A stretch of 64,000 bases of DNA from Hofstenia miamia (lineage: Eukaryota > Xenacoelomorpha > Acoela), in NCBI GenBank assembly GCA_004352715.1, contig SCFE01000001.1, positions 4,208,146 through 4,272,145 on the forward strand, written 5' to 3'. Within the stretch, counting starts at the first letter, position 1; each line of letters begins with the position of its first letter. The translations under genes and the position numbers were made by a program. Below the pieces are notes generated by a model that did no database searches, was not told the DNA's origin, and was given only the letters and a program-made list of their open reading frames with translations. Of this stretch, positions 34,249 to 46,737 are shown piece after piece.

Positions 34249-36700
34249 TCACGAAGAATATTTTCTATAAAGTTTGGTGTCCGATGATTTAATTATTTCC
34301 TGTAAGGATGATATAAGTCCCAGACGAATGGCCTTCATTTGAATATTATCAAGTTGCTGTAAAACTGTTTTCGAAGCTCCACCCCAAACAGAACAACAAT
34401 ATATCATTGGTGAAACTACTCGAGATTTATATAATAAACTAAGTTCCTTAGGGTTGAAACCCAGTCTCTTGAATTTAATTAATAAGTATATTTTACTTGT
34501 AGCTTTCTTAGCAATGGAATGTACATGAGGTTCAAAATTAAGTTTGCTGTCAAACAACACACCCCAAATTTTAACTTCAGTACAACGTTTAATGTCATCA
34601 AGAGGAGGTACCGGACTACGACCAAAATTCAGAAGCAATTCAGAAGTCTTTATACGATTTAGAAACAGATTTTTACTATTGATATGTGTTTCTAGCTCCA
34701 ATAAAATATTTATTGCATTGTCACCTGCATCATAAGACCCTCAATAACAAGTGTATTGTCGTCGGCATATGCTTCTATAAAGCAGTCATTTCGCTGTTTT
34801 TTTAGGTATCATCAATGCCAACATTGAAAAAATAGGACCACTAATCTTTCCCTGTGGTATGGTACACCAGGATCAATACTTAATGTTTTAGATGTGTTCT
34901 CATTGATGGTTGTAAAGTGACTTCTGTTTCTTAAAAAATCAAAGTACCAATCCAAATACAGGGGTTTAATTGTGGTTGCAATCTTTGAAGTCCACCGAAA
35001 ACAGCATTGTGGTTAATGGTATCAAAAGCCTTGCTCATGTCTAGCGTGATAATACAGCAGTAATCACTTTTTTTCTTAATCGATAGATTTCATTAAGAAG
35101 TGCGATCGTTGTGGAACTGTTTTTCCTAAATACAAATGGATGTTTACTTAGTGATTTATGATAAGCATTAGAAACAAACGTGTCATACACCATGCGTTCA
35201 AATAATCTTGATAGAATGGGGGTCACAGAAATAAGCCGCAGATCTTTATGATCCTTGAAAATAGATACTTTAGGAATTGGTTTAATATTGGCAATTTTCC
35301 AAATATCAGGGAAAATATAGCAACTAATGGAAAAATTGAAACAAGAACCCAAAAGCTCAGATATAAAAGGTGCACTCAATTTGAATATCCAAAAAGGCAA
35401 TCATTCTGTTTCAGGAGTGGTGATTTTTAGATCCTCAAGGTGACGGTAAACTTCAGAAGGCTCAAAAAATGGGGTGAGAGAGTTATCACAATTAACATTA
35501 ACATTATTATGTTGTACAGAATTAGTAGAAAAAGAATTATAATACTCATTCACTTCATCAGCGTTAAAATTAATGGGCTGATATTTATTATCGTTGCGTT
35601 ATGTTACTCACACCAGACCACCTCATTTTAGAACTAATTCCTTTTAAATAACTGCAGTTTCCTTTGATTTTCTCTCTGATTTTTGACTCACTATCTCCGC
35701 GTCATGAAAACGTCTTTTACGAAACAATTTATTTTTCGTCTTCAAAAGAATCTTTATAACGGGAGTGATATAATCAGGGTCTCTACTCCGTAGTGTAGTA
35801 CAGCGAGTCGGACATGTTTCTTCAAATATCTGACGCAACTTGTCAATAAGGTAGCGAAATACATACTGTATTGACATCATTAGAATGATACAAATAACTA
35901 AAATTTGTTTTGATAACTCTTGTATAAAAGCTATTTTACATTTTTCATGTTGGTCACGAAAGTAAACCTTCCGTTTACGTTTGAACAGTCAAAGATTGCA
36001 AATAACCCCCAAATGATCACTTTGAATCACAGAATTATATGAATAATATTTATTAACTATCATTTCATCAACACATGATATTTTATCAAGAGTCTTCGTA
36101 CCATAAGTTGGTGCACTGTTAACCTATGTGATGTTACAATCAACAATCACATCATTCATGCAAAAATGATTAAAGTCACTACTTAAAAAGAAATTACTCT
36201 ACAACTTTTTTGCGGATAAAGTTTCTAAAGAATGTGGGTAGTTAGCGTCAGGAAGATAATAAATAAGGCAGAACAGATAAGATCGAAAATTAACATAAAT
36301 ATCAAGCCACATTATTTCAAACAGTTCATGATTATGAGGATAAACTTGTATGCATTTGTAGTCTTTCCTGATGAATGCACACACTACACCGCCAATTCCC
36401 TTATTTAATTTAATAGTATTCCGGTCTTGACGAAATAAATTAAGTCATAAATAGAGACAAAGTCGTCACTGATTTGAGCAGAAAGTCAAGACTCAGTAAT
36501 GAAACAAAAATCGATGGAGTTAGAAACAATATTAAAGGATAGATGATAGACTGCATTTGGTTTTTTAATATACCTGGCATTCAGAAGCATGAACTTCAAA
36601 TTAAAAGCAGGATCTAGTCAATTGTTCATTTTCATACCATCGACTAAAGTTTTAGATTTCGAATTTTGAGGGAGGTTTTGTCAGTACCATTGTTAATAAG
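34249..36700 (-). pseudogene. Non-LTR ORF2 (endonuclease + RT), multiple stops
   Basis: Reading downward: an endonuclease with LDKISCVDEM and SDHLGVICNL near 36,000 (catalytic SDH kept), a linker, and the 35,400-35,041 frame with IANIKPIPKV, DLRLISVTPILSRLFERMVY and KHPFVFRKNSSTTIALL (RT fingers). Then come LDMSKAFDTINHN near 35,020, and YADDNTLV with the YADD box at 34758-34769. The 34,701-34,249 frame has VKIWGVLFDSKLNFEPHV, LGFNPKELSLLYKSRVVSPM and IYCCSVWGG (thumb/C-terminal part). Stops interrupt the frame throughout, so no functional protein is made. Confidence 0.75.
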
Positions 36701-36762
36701 GTCTCGCGTTTTCTAAGTAGAAATTAAAGACTTAGAAATAAATATTCGAAGATTATAATTCC

Positions 36763-37440
36763 TTAAGAGATAAGCGGAAGCCAGTATTTTTCTAACAGTC
36801 CAATATTGTGAAATTTTACTAATGTGCTTCGAGGCCTATTCGAATCACGTGTGAATTTGTTTATACGAGTAATGTCATCAATCACATATTCAGATTGACC
36901 AATTAGATTTAAAATTCTGTCAATTTCTTTTCTATCAGCATCCATTCTGACAGTTAAGGGTTGCTCTGAACTTTTCGGAATACCATGAATTTTGAATTCA
37001 TATCGTAAACGTTCATTTTCAGATGTAGTTGAAAATTATTTCGAGTTTCAGATTGAGATATTTCCCAAAAAGACTTCATTGCATCATTTACACAACCACT
37101 AACTTGATTTTTTATCACACTGCTGCTATTTAATTCGGTTATTTCAGTATAAATATTTTTAACACTACAATTTAATTTCTTGATTGATTCTTCAAACAGA
37201 TTTTCTAGTTTAGAGATTTTCATTTTCCGATAATTTCTTTGATATTAATTTTTCTCTATTTCCATTATCGATGCATGGAGAACATAGAGTAATAAAATGT
37301 CTTCCATACTGTAGTATTACTTCCACACAACCAGATGAAAATCCAGTACATTTCTTCGATAGATGCAGCGTAATATTGAAGTATGCACATTCAAGTTTAC
37401 TTTTATCATTAATTTCTTTAGTACAAGTCTTACAAATCAA
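36763..37440 (-). pseudogene. Non-LTR ORF1: PHD-like zinc finger, coiled region, RRM-like part
   Basis: Three consecutive frames: 37440-37210 with a Cys/His pattern C3-x2-C6, C18, H26, C31, C53-x2-C56 (PHD-like; one Cys of the second pair appears lost); 37223-36954, helical and Leu/Asn-rich (KISKLENLFEESIKKLNCSV); and 36945-36763, with VIDDITRINKFTRDSNRPR then STLVKFHN, like the RNP-type domain of ORF1 nucleic-acid chaperones. PHD-like fingers plus an RRM-like part are known in ORF1 of Jockey/CR1-group elements. Frames are joined by shifts. Confidence 0.6.
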
Positions 37441-38379
37441 TTAATTAATCATATTAATTGTCGGTTACAATGCAGTTTACAAGCTTACAGAGAGTTTAAC
37501 AAATTTGTGTTTTTTGTTCAAAGTCGTCTTTAAGACGTGTGTTTATGACCAATATTCATTCAGAAATACTTGTTCAAAGTCATTAAAGTAAGAATTTTAC
37601 TTTAAAATAGAGATATATTCTTTACAAAACAAATATCTCTATTTTCTCTTTTCTATATGAAAATTTCGAATGACATATCTTCACTTTTATTACGTATTTC
37701 AACTTCTAAAATCAACCATTTAAACTTTCTTCCAAGTAATTTTCTACATCCGTTATAAACTCTATGCATTGGTCAAACTTTCATGTTTTAATTCAAATCC
37801 TCAAACACCTCATTCAAACCCCATCTCTGTTTAGCTATTACGAATAAATTATTCAAATTTCAACGTCGTTCGAGTAGGAATTCTAATCTCATCTGTCTGA
37901 GATCTCTATTAACAGACAAATCTCCTGCTTCAAATTTTGTAGGATTTATGAAATCCATGTACTCTGCACTTGATTTGAAAGGTTATGCATCTGTTGCTTT
38001 TTATCTGATTCTTAAATATTAAACATCCTTCTTACAAACATCTTTAATTTTAAAATGAAAATTCATTAATTAGATGTAGGTTATATTCTTACATATACTA
38101 CTTTGAATCGAAAATATTTCCTATTTTTTTACAAAAAATCTAGCTTGAACACAAGCATTGCTTAAATCATAATAATTATATTATAATATTAAATCAATTG
38201 TGTTATATATGCTGCATTACTTTGAGCATAAGTTGCTGTATAAAAAAAAGAGATTTGTAATTAATACATATTGGGATATTATGCAATAATTCTTTTAAAA
38301 CTTGTGAAAGAACTATTTAAGGCCTCCAGAGGTGCCACCCATAGTTGTTGATAGAGGTTTGATAGTGGTTTGACAATGC
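37441..38379. other. AT-rich spacer
   Basis: No gene recognised. 37,590-37,640 contains a small inverted repeat around AGAGATAT.. and ..ATATCTCT. Confidence 0.35.
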
Positions 38380-38900
38380 TATCAAAATTTTAACAAACAA
38401 AAGTGAATAGCTCTTTCAAATCAGATCTAAAACAAATTAATGAGGAAGCCATGTGAAATATATTCAATGACTTTGCAAATTCAAAATTTAATCACTAATT
38501 GATTTATTAAATAGGACCACATTTATTTTTTCAAATATTTTAAAACGATTAATAATAGAGCTATTGAGATTATAGCAAGCTGTTGATTCACTCGTTACTA
38601 GAATTTTACAAAAACTGACTACTCGTTGGAAGTCTAAAAGAAAAATGTTTTTGCAATCAAATTTGCATACTATCTTCAGGAAACAACAAAATGAATAGTT
38701 AAAGCTAAATATATTGCTACCATAATAAAATTATTATAATTACCTCTAGAAAGAAAGAAATAAAGGGAAAAATTTTTATTATCATAATTAAATAAACAAA
38801 ATAATTACTAATTAACATGTCAATGTTCTTTGCTGTTATTATCTTCTAGTCGTCACAGCTGATTTTTTTATTATAATATCAATTCGCCTCGTAGGTCAGA
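38380..38900. repeat. Segmental duplicate E, copy 1
   Basis: It aligns by eye with 40560-41070 in the same orientation with many substitutions (shared: AAAGTGAATAGCT, GCCATGTGAAATATATT, GATTATAGCAAGCTGTTGAT, ATCTTCTAGTCGTC). It includes the very end of the coiled-coil frame found at 41,021, so it is a partial copy of that gene's 3' end plus downstream DNA. Confidence 0.6.
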
Positions 38901-40559
38901 ATTCCTCAATTAAAATGGCATTGCCATTTAGGATATTGCTATTATTGATGAAGTTTGGTAAGTTAGCGCTGCAACTACCAGGATTCAAACTTTAAGCTTT
39001 ACATCAAATTAAGTATGCATTTTGAAGGAGTTTGATAACTTGATTTTACTGACTAATAAATGTTGTCTAGGTGTGTTATTCTGTTTATATATACTGGATA
39101 CCATTTTGAATTTAAGATTGCATTAAATATAGTATTTTTAATAGATGTTTGTATATAGAATATATATTTGCGAGCAGTATAACTTATTTATAATTGCAAT
39201 ATAATAGGAACGCAGGACGCATATTTGGGTTGTGTAAGCGGGCCGACTCGAGGGTGCGGCTGTGTTGGGTAAATTTTTGCCGGGTTCGTGTCGGATTAGG
39301 TGGAAAGTTTTTTCTTTAAATCGGGTCATTCAATATGGTTTCCATTCCTCAAAGCAGCATCATTTATCGATGTTTGAACTTCTTTGTATCAGTGGTATCA
39401 AAGCTGCAAAAGTGTCTGATTTTTTAAACCTGGCCCAGGATGGTCGGGATTTTCCAAAATATTTTTATATGTGCTCACAATCCCATGGCTCTTACAACTT
39501 TTAACCTATCAATCTAGTGCATATGTTCTCTATCAAATAAAATCATCAAATCATGTATATTGTGTCTTATAAATGAGGCCAACATTTTGGAAATTTTTTG
39601 TACAATTTGGGAACTTTTGTATATATTTTTTGGCAAATTTATGTATCTTTTTATATGCATTTTGGCAAAAAGATACATTTATTGATTTATAATTTGGCTA
39701 AAGAGCATCTTAAAAACCCCAATAAGTCTAAAAATAAATGCTAAACAATAATTTGCTTAAATAATGATTTTGTAGTTATGTATGACGACAATACTTTTAT
39801 AGTTCTGGCAAAACCGAAGTTAGTTTACAATTTAAAAACTAAGCTAGTATTGAAATGATATTCTTTTGAAACGAAAAAATTCCTTTAGCTTAATGTTTAA
39901 ATACTCACTTGATGTGTTATTTTAAAGTCAAAAAATACTGATGGATGTTTATTTGAAACCTATTTTACTCATTACTCATAATACGTCATAAAATATGCGA
40001 TATATGCAACATATTTAACTATGTAATTTCATTATTTTTATTTGACTTGTCTTAAGTAAGCTGTTAACATTTTTACAAAAAATTGCGAAATACTCCATAA
40101 TCTAAAAATGTTTGCCAAATATTTTTAAATTTTGGCTCTACCTGCTCAGACCATGTCCATCTTTTGATGAATACTTATCTCGGAAATGCTTAGCATTTCT
40201 CAAACGTATATGTACATTAATTTTAAAATATACAAAATTCTTTTTATCAATGTAATTTACATAAATTACAAAAGTAAATCTTTTATGCTATGGACTAATT
40301 ACCAAACTACTAATTTAATTTTGATCTTAGTATAAATAAAACACAACACGGATGTTGATTTTTAACATTAGATTCCAATAAAAATTGGTATCTTTTCTAA
40401 GATCATTGCAAAATATGCGCCTTACTGGTGCTCTATGTATTTATTTTCTTAACAATAGAGCTACATTATTAAATAGTTTCAAATATTTATAAATTTGAGC
40501 TAAGTTTATTTTTTCTTATCTTTATAGTTTAACGAATTTTTAAGATTTTTAAAGACATG
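38901..40559. other. AT-rich DNA between the duplicates
   Basis: No gene recognised. A G-rich patch at 39,235-39,300 is unusual in composition but shows no motif. Confidence 0.35.
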
Positions 40560-41070
40560 AAGTAAAATTTTAATCAACCAAAGTGAATAGCTTTTACAAA
40601 TCAGACCTAGAACAAATCAATGAAGGAGGCCATGTGAAATATATTAAATAACTCTGCAAATTTAAGATTAAATCAATAATTAATTTATTAAATTGGACCA
40701 CAATTATTTTTTCAAATATATTAAAAACAATTAATAATAAAAATGTTGAGATTATAGCAAGCTGTTGATTCACTCGTATTTTACATTTTAAATGATTTTA
40801 CTTGACTACAGGTTGGAAGCCTAAAAGAAAAATGTTTTGCAATGAAATGTATCATACTATATTCAAGAAACAGCAAAAAGAATAGCTAAAACTAAGTATA
40901 TTGCTACCATAACAAAATTATTATAATTAACTATAGAAAAAAGAAATAAAGGGAAAAATTTTTATTGTTTCAATTAAATAAATAAAAATAATTACTAATC
41001 TACATTTCCAAATAGTTGTATCAATTTTCGTCGCTGTTAATATCTTCTAGTCGTCGCAGTTGATTTTGAA
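40560..41070. repeat. Segmental duplicate E, copy 2
   Basis: Partner of 38380-38900. Here the minus-strand coding end (QLRRLEDINSDEN, stop) is intact, so this is the parent-like copy. Confidence 0.6.
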
Positions 41071-41340
41071 GACGGTCAACTATAATAAGTTTATCCATAA
41101 CTTGGGCCTGCATTCGTTGTTGATCTTTTCGAAGCTTACTTCCGAAATTATGTTTGTCTTCTGATAACGACCGAAGATTGCTAGCAGCCATCTGTAGTCT
41201 TCGTTGCATCCCTACTATTTTGTTTTGTAATTGCCGATTATTGTCTCCAGCTCGCGGACACAACTGAGAAGAATCTTCGTCTACCTTTTAAGTGCTTCTT
41301 CTGAGTATTCAACTTCTTGTCATCCTCTTGCTGGCAAAGT
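41021..41340 (-). pseudogene. C-terminal part of a coiled-coil protein, possibly frameshifted
   Basis: The frame from 41263 to 41021 encodes heptad-rich text (QLQNKIVGMQRRLQMAASNL, KLRKDQQRMQAQVMDKL, QNQLRRLEDIN). Just upstream another frame reads VEATLCQQEDDKKLNTQKKH and then stops or shifts near 41,285, so the join is broken or hides an exon boundary. The protein family is not recognised; long coiled coils of scaffold or centrosomal type look similar. A real last exon of a gene extending to the right is an alternative, but I see no further exons. Confidence 0.45.
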
Positions 41341-42637
41341 GTTGCTTCCACAGCATAAGTGGATTTTCAACTGATTTATCATGTGCATTGGTAAACCATA
41401 GACTAATGCGCATTGTCTTTGAATTTATGGAGATTTAGAATGATTAATGTTTCAGGAGTCAATCAACGTTAGCTAATTAACTGATTGATTGCTAAAGCGT
41501 GAGCGTGGAACATTTCACAATGCGCCGCATGATCATTCATGAAAGTTGACAGCCACGCTTATCTTTTTGGATGTCAATACTAATCATTGCTTGAGAAAAA
41601 ATCTTATATATCATCAGGTCACATCGTGAATATTTTGAATCTTAGTTCAAACTTTTAGAAAACAAAATAAATTGGAAAAGAAAAGAATACAATAGCATAA
41701 CCCAAATTTGCTTCATGAAAGAAATGGATGTGCTTATAAAAATATTACGCGCGTCTGCTTCTTTTTATCACAAAGATTTGGATTTGCAATATATGTACAA
41801 ACTATATTAATACAACAAAGAATGACAGAATATTAATAGAAAAAGGGAGAATGATTTTCTTATCTGAAGGAGATCTAAAAGGGAAGCAAAAAGTGACCGC
41901 AACTGCTGCACACAAACCTAAGTCAAAGAGAAAGAATTTTACACACAAGTACTTGCAATAGCAGAGGCGACTATAAATGCTGTGGATACGTTAATGTCTA
42001 AAAAAGGTTCCGGTTAACAAAATGACCTAAACAAAAGTGTTTAAAATATCTAAAAATATCGTTCGGCGCAGCAATTAATTTTACTATAAAATTAACATCA
42101 GAAACTAGATTATTTTTGTGAAGATACCAAAAATACAGCCAAAGTCACCAGCTTTTCTTCAATTCTTTTCTTCCAACGAAAAATAAGTTTGGCATTTTCA
42201 TTCACCTCGTTGAATATCCTGAACATCTTTATTTATAATGCGGCTTATAAAACCATATACATGATGATTTTGTAATACGGACTTATTGTGCATATATATT
42301 ATATTAAATATTGCGTGACCCATAGTTTTTCCTCATCCTAGAAATTTTATTTAGAATTCGGGTTATATCAAAAAAATGGTATACAATTTTGCTTTGCATT
42401 TTAATTTGAATTGCAGGATGCTGTTTCGCAGAACATGGCAATATTCTAGCAGATGGCAACTAGAATTATTAATATTTTCACCCACCGTGTGCGGTTTTTG
42501 GAAATATCTTTTTTGTAGAAAATGGTTGATGCTCATCTGACTAGGCAAGGCCATAGCATTTTTTCGAAGGTATAATGTTTCGGGCTTACTAAGTTTAATA
42601 ATATGACATCTCAAGAAAGTTGAATCATTTTTATTGC
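41341..42637. other. AT-rich intergenic DNA
   Basis: No gene recognised. The 112-codon minus frame at 42,363-42,701 runs into repeat D and has no motif. Confidence 0.35.
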
Positions 42638-43105
42638 ACACCACTAAGCAAAGGAAAACTAAATTCATTTGCTTCAAAATAAGTGCTGTGCGATAATTCA
42701 ACTGGCAAGTTCATTACGTGCTTTACAATAAAATATAATGGCGCGATTTAAACAAGAATGCTTAGACAGCAATAAATCACCGTAGTGTTGGTTTTATAAA
42801 TTAAAATGCTTTGTTGTAAAACGTGTTTAAATAGACATTTTCAATTTTTCTATTGAAAAATCGACTTTGGGAATAAAATTCTAGAAAATCCTTGCAAGTT
42901 CTCTAAGAGACAACAACATAACATGTAATAGTGAAATGTCGGACAAGCTTTTTTTGACAGGGATTGATCGTTAGATGCTTTTCTAGATGACAAAGAAACG
43001 TCGAACTTGTATATTTCAATTTCTCACTAATGTACTAACATTGCAAATTTCATATGCGAAAAAAATGAAGATAATATTTCTCAGATTATTAAATGAACCT
43101 AATTT
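42638..43105 (-). repeat. Dispersed repeat D, inverted copy
   Basis: Reverse complement of 32893-33345 with substitutions and indels; directly abuts a truncated copy of the hAT-type MITE at 43,110. Confidence 0.6.
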
Positions 43106-43109
43106 TTTC

Positions 43110-44201
43110 CCATGTAGGGGGGATTGGGAAGGGATAGCAGCAGTTTTTCAAAGATTTTGTATTTGTAAAATATATTTTATTCAACTTTTACACTGTAATG
43201 GTCTTGTAGATCTTGAGATAACATCTTAAAAAAAATATGAATATTTAGTTTTCAGGAATATTTTTTTAAATTCCTATTTACCCTTTTAGATGGAGGTGAA
43301 TAGCTACACACATGTGATTTTACAATATACATAATATAATTTATGGACATGTACATATTTACTTTTGGAAAATTATTGACTCTTTTAATTAGGGATCCTT
43401 TCTTTTCTGTGAGGTATTCAATTTTAGCATAAAATTTTTAATAATTTTTCTTTTAAAAATATTAATGAAATTAGATGAGCATAGCTACGGCTACCCTATG
43501 GCAAATAAACCTGATTAATTTATATGCAAAAGAACAATGTACAATATTAAGCGTAGCATAAGTAATAACTAAATAACATTGTCTTCTTGTCTACTATTTC
43601 TATTCACCCCACTGTTCTTCAATCAATAGGGTTGGCCAAATTTGTTATATTCAAATTCAGCACTATTCACAGATTTCACCACCATCAACCTACTCTAAAA
43701 ATCCAAAATCAAATTTGCGTGACATATCAAACATAAGTACAATTTTTTTTATTTTAGAATTTATTGACTTTAGCAAGCATTACATTTTTAAATTATTCGA
43801 TCTTCTTGAATTTTATCAACATATTTAACAATATTGATTGAAATTAAAACTAAGCACACATTCATACCATTAGATGAAAATTGTGTAATTTGCTTAATCT
43901 TTTGCCATTGAAAATGCAATAAAAATTTTGTAGTGCATAATGCAAAAAATCTTCTAAAAACACAACACACTAGTTTTAGAATGTATTTTAAAATTTGAAA
44001 AGAATTGTGCTGAGTCTTGACAAATTGCACGAATTCTGTTTCTATTTTTGGAATCAGTAGATGGTGGTGTAGTCTGCGCATAGTGATGAATTTTAAAAAT
44101 TAAAATTCAATACTTTGTGCCCTCCCTAGTATCCAATTATGCATTTAGAATTTTATTCTGCATTGGCCCCCCTCTAAAATTTTTTTCTGCATCCGCCCTT
44201 G
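43110..44201. mobile_element. hAT-type MITE copy, left end lost, with ~0.73-kb insertion
   Basis: 43,120-43,335 and 44,065-44,201 match the interior and right part of the element at 33493-33953. The right end reads CTGCATCCGCCCTTG, the inverse of the family's CAGGGGCGGATACAG-type left end. The left terminus is truncated. About 730 bp at 43,335-44,065 are absent from the other copy and contain an unassigned 97-codon minus-strand frame. Confidence 0.6.
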
Positions 44202-44205
44202 ATTC

Positions 44206-44372
44206 GAGTTGGTGCTCAGAAGGTTCGCCCACCTTGTTAATTTCGATTCGAGATCCAGTCCCCCTTGTTAATATTATTTGTTTAATAATTTAATTTGGTT
44301 AAAATATAACATGAAAATTCAGTGCTAAAATTTAGGGCACCTTATTAATTATTTAGGAGGACAGTTCTGGAT
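44206..44372 (+). repeat. Dispersed repeat F, copy 1
   Basis: Similar in order to 51497-51695: GGTGCTCAG, CCCCCTTGTTAAT, ATTCGAG, AAAATATA, TGTTAATTATTTAGGAG-type words. No coding capacity; it looks like an old repeat tail. Confidence 0.5.
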
Positions 44373-44838
44373 ACACGTTCTAGGAATGATATATAGAGAT
44401 GAAAATTTATTATTATTCTTATTTGACTGAATTTTTTCATTCATAGTTGGTAATTGAAATATATTCACTTAACAAGTTCTTAGATATTGTGCACATTATT
44501 TTCATAAAAGTTCTTTAAACAATGAGTATTTTAGATAGAGCATTCTAGAAATGGGATTTATTCCATTGTATAATAAAACTCTAAAATTGACTCTTGAAGG
44601 TGAATTTTTTCTTTCTATCATGAAGTTAATGTAACACAAGAAAACTTTCACCTCAGACATTTTATTTTACTAAAAATATAAGCAAAATTGGCAATTAGTG
44701 CACTTACAATTAATGATAAGAATGTGAGAAATGTAATGTAGCCAATCAGATTTTACTTCATTGTAGTTTAAGTGTTTCAAATTTTGGAGTGTTTCATCTT
44801 CTGCCAATGTGAAGGAAAACTATTTTTCATTATATATA
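44373..44838. other. AT-rich spacer
   Basis: Nothing recognised. Confidence 0.35.
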
Positions 44839-45157
44839 CAGTAATGGCAATATGTATTCGACCACCTTGCTATTTTGAAAAAATAATGAACATTCATTGG
44901 ATAGAATGTGCCTAAGATTATAATTAAGTGTTACTTTGATTGAGAAAGGAAAATCTGTGTCTAATACCATAAAATATGTAGAATTACAATTGGCTATTAA
45001 TTTTAATTCAAAATTAAAAAACTTGTATTACGAACATGTATTGGGCCACCTGAAAAAAATTTAACAAATGAGCAAATCCGAAAAAAGGAAATTCAAAATA
45101 AAATACATAAATTAATAATTGATGCATTATAAGCACTTAGCAACAAAATTCTCTCTT

Positions 45158-45732
45158 CTAATATTTTGTAGGGTGTCCCTTTGAGCGAATAGCAGCTTTA
45201 AGGCGATCAGGAAATGAAGCAAAATGTCTTTCAATAAAGCTGTTGGGAATTCAATAAAATTATTTTTTTTATTGCGGTCCACAGCTCGTCTTGAGTGTGA
45301 AGAGTATGCTGTCCAATTCGATATTTGGCCTCTTTCCACATATTTTCGATAATGTTCAGGTCCGGAGATTGGCCAGGCCAGTCAGCAAGGATTGCAACCC
45401 CATTATTGTGGAAGAAGTTCTTCATTTCTATTGAGGTATGACATGGAGCACCATCCTGCTGATATATTGAATCACTTGTTGGGAGTGGAAGCGTTCTTTT
45501 TCTAGAATCCGAACATATTGAGAGCTTCAGAGAGTACCAGTGATGTGAACAATCTGCGAAAGCCACACTTCCATATTGCACACTATACCATTACAGACTT
45601 CCCAATCTAATTAATGTTCCCCGAGTAAATTGATGCAAGAATGTGAACTTTTGCCCAGTTGGTCTCTTTATCAACATTCCTTTTGATGAGTATAGCTCAA
45701 ATCTTCACTCATCTGAAAATATAACATTAGCC
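45158..45732 (-). pseudogene. Tc1-like transposase, C-terminal catalytic half
   Basis: From 45732 downward: ANVIFSDE (first catalytic Asp), RFELYSSKGMLIKRPTGQKF, then QQDGAPCHTS (second Asp), WPGQSPDLNIIENMWKEAK (third acidic residue, Glu in IEN), and a C-terminus ending RLKAAIRSKGHPTKY with the stop at 45158-45160. The DD34E triad of Tc1 transposases is recognisable. A stop after SDE and shifts elsewhere make it non-functional. Confidence 0.85.
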
Positions 45733-45921
45733 CAGTGTTTCCCAACCTAGGGTCCGTAGAGAGCTTTTGTAGGATTCGCAACAGAGAGTGAAAAAATTTA
45801 ATTTTAAGATGTATAATATATAAATAATATAATCCAACAGTAATCGCTGCCTGTATTCATTTCGTGCACATTCTCCCTGTCTACTTCCATTAATTCATTA
45901 ATATCCTTTTCTGTTTTTTCA

Positions 45922-46012
45922 CTACCAACTGATGATATAAAAATTCAAGAAGAATTTACTGATCTACAAAATGATTGGAATGCAAAAACAATTTTTGATG
46001 AAAAATCCCGCG
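45922..46012 (+). pseudogene. hAT transposase fragment (pre-C-terminal)
   Basis: Reads LPTDDIKIQEEFTDLQNDWN then AKTIFDEKS, resembling the I-QEELIDLQND-x-K-xF block found in ZBED5/FAM200-like hAT transposases shortly before the C-terminal dimerisation region. The rest up to the C-terminal piece has been lost or displaced by the MITE insertions and by decay. Confidence 0.6.
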
Positions 46013-46408
46013 GTGTTGCAATTCTATCCCAAAGTGTCCACATTAGCCTTGAAATTGTTAATACTATTGTAGAATCGGTGACTAGGGACTATAGCGGCAT
46101 TACCAAAGAACTAGTTGCCTCTGCAGAAGGTTACAAATGAGGCCTTAATAGAGCAGCCACGATTCTAGCGAAATAACAATAATAGATCTAACAAACAACA
46201 TTGGTAATTCATTCATGTAACTTGTAACTGTTTAGAGAGAAAACATCCAGGATGACCAATTCATATGGTTGCAGCCGAAGTGCTACCTGAGGGGAAGGCA
46301 GCTCGTGATTTGAGTGTGCGGTGCTATCCTAATTGTCTCATTATTTAATTTCTATCTCAATTCAAATAAACAGTCTCGAAGTGGTTCTTATTTCTCAGCT
46401 CACTATAA

Positions 46409-46599
46409 TACCCCGTTTACACGTGACATGAGACATGCATGTCTTGTGTTTTTAACGAGCGAATGTCACGTCTAAACACCCAAAACACGCGACATTCAAC
46501 CACTCAAGTAGAGAATGTCGCTTGTTTTGGGTGTTTAGACGTGACATTCGCTCATTAAAAACAAGACATGCATGTCTCGTGTCACGTGTAAACGGGGTA
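46409..46599. mobile_element. Palindromic MITE, copy 1
   Basis: 191 bp that folds almost completely on itself: left arm TACCCCGTTTACACGTGACA..., right arm its near-exact inverse ending ...GTGTAAACGGGGTA, with a spacer of about 15 bases (CCACTCAAGTAG region). Flanks TAA and TTA suggest a 3-bp TWA target site as in PIF/Harbinger-type MITEs; TA is an alternative. Open frames through it are artefacts of symmetry. Confidence 0.8.
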
Positions 46600-46737
46600 T
46601 TAAATAGCACATAATTGCTGTGCATTAACGTTAACCAGCGGTATAGTATCATCACAGTGCATGTAGGAAACGGACGAAGGTCTTATTTTCCTTATACCTA
46701 ACCGTAAATAATATGGTCCCACGATTTAGGCTGCTAA

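Larger units (their letters stand above)
34150..37440 (-). mobile_element. Non-LTR retrotransposon (Jockey/CR1 group), inactivated
   Basis: The minus-strand order is zinc-finger/RRM-like ORF1 (37440-36763), then endonuclease and reverse transcriptase ORF2 (about 36,700-34,249). The RT keeps DMSKAFDTINH and YADDNTLV, so the copy is moderately young despite stops and shifts. The 3' end is not sharply visible and is estimated at about 34,150. It is a different family from the 9-13 kb element: no esterase and no 2A-like motif. Confidence 0.75.

Noticed and set aside
42363-42701. 112-codon minus-strand frame
   Set aside because: Overlaps dispersed repeat D; its forward copy at 33 kb does not keep the frame open.
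46452-46655. 67-codon minus-strand frame
   Set aside because: It lies across the palindromic MITE; its translation is mirrored on the other arm and has no independent support.
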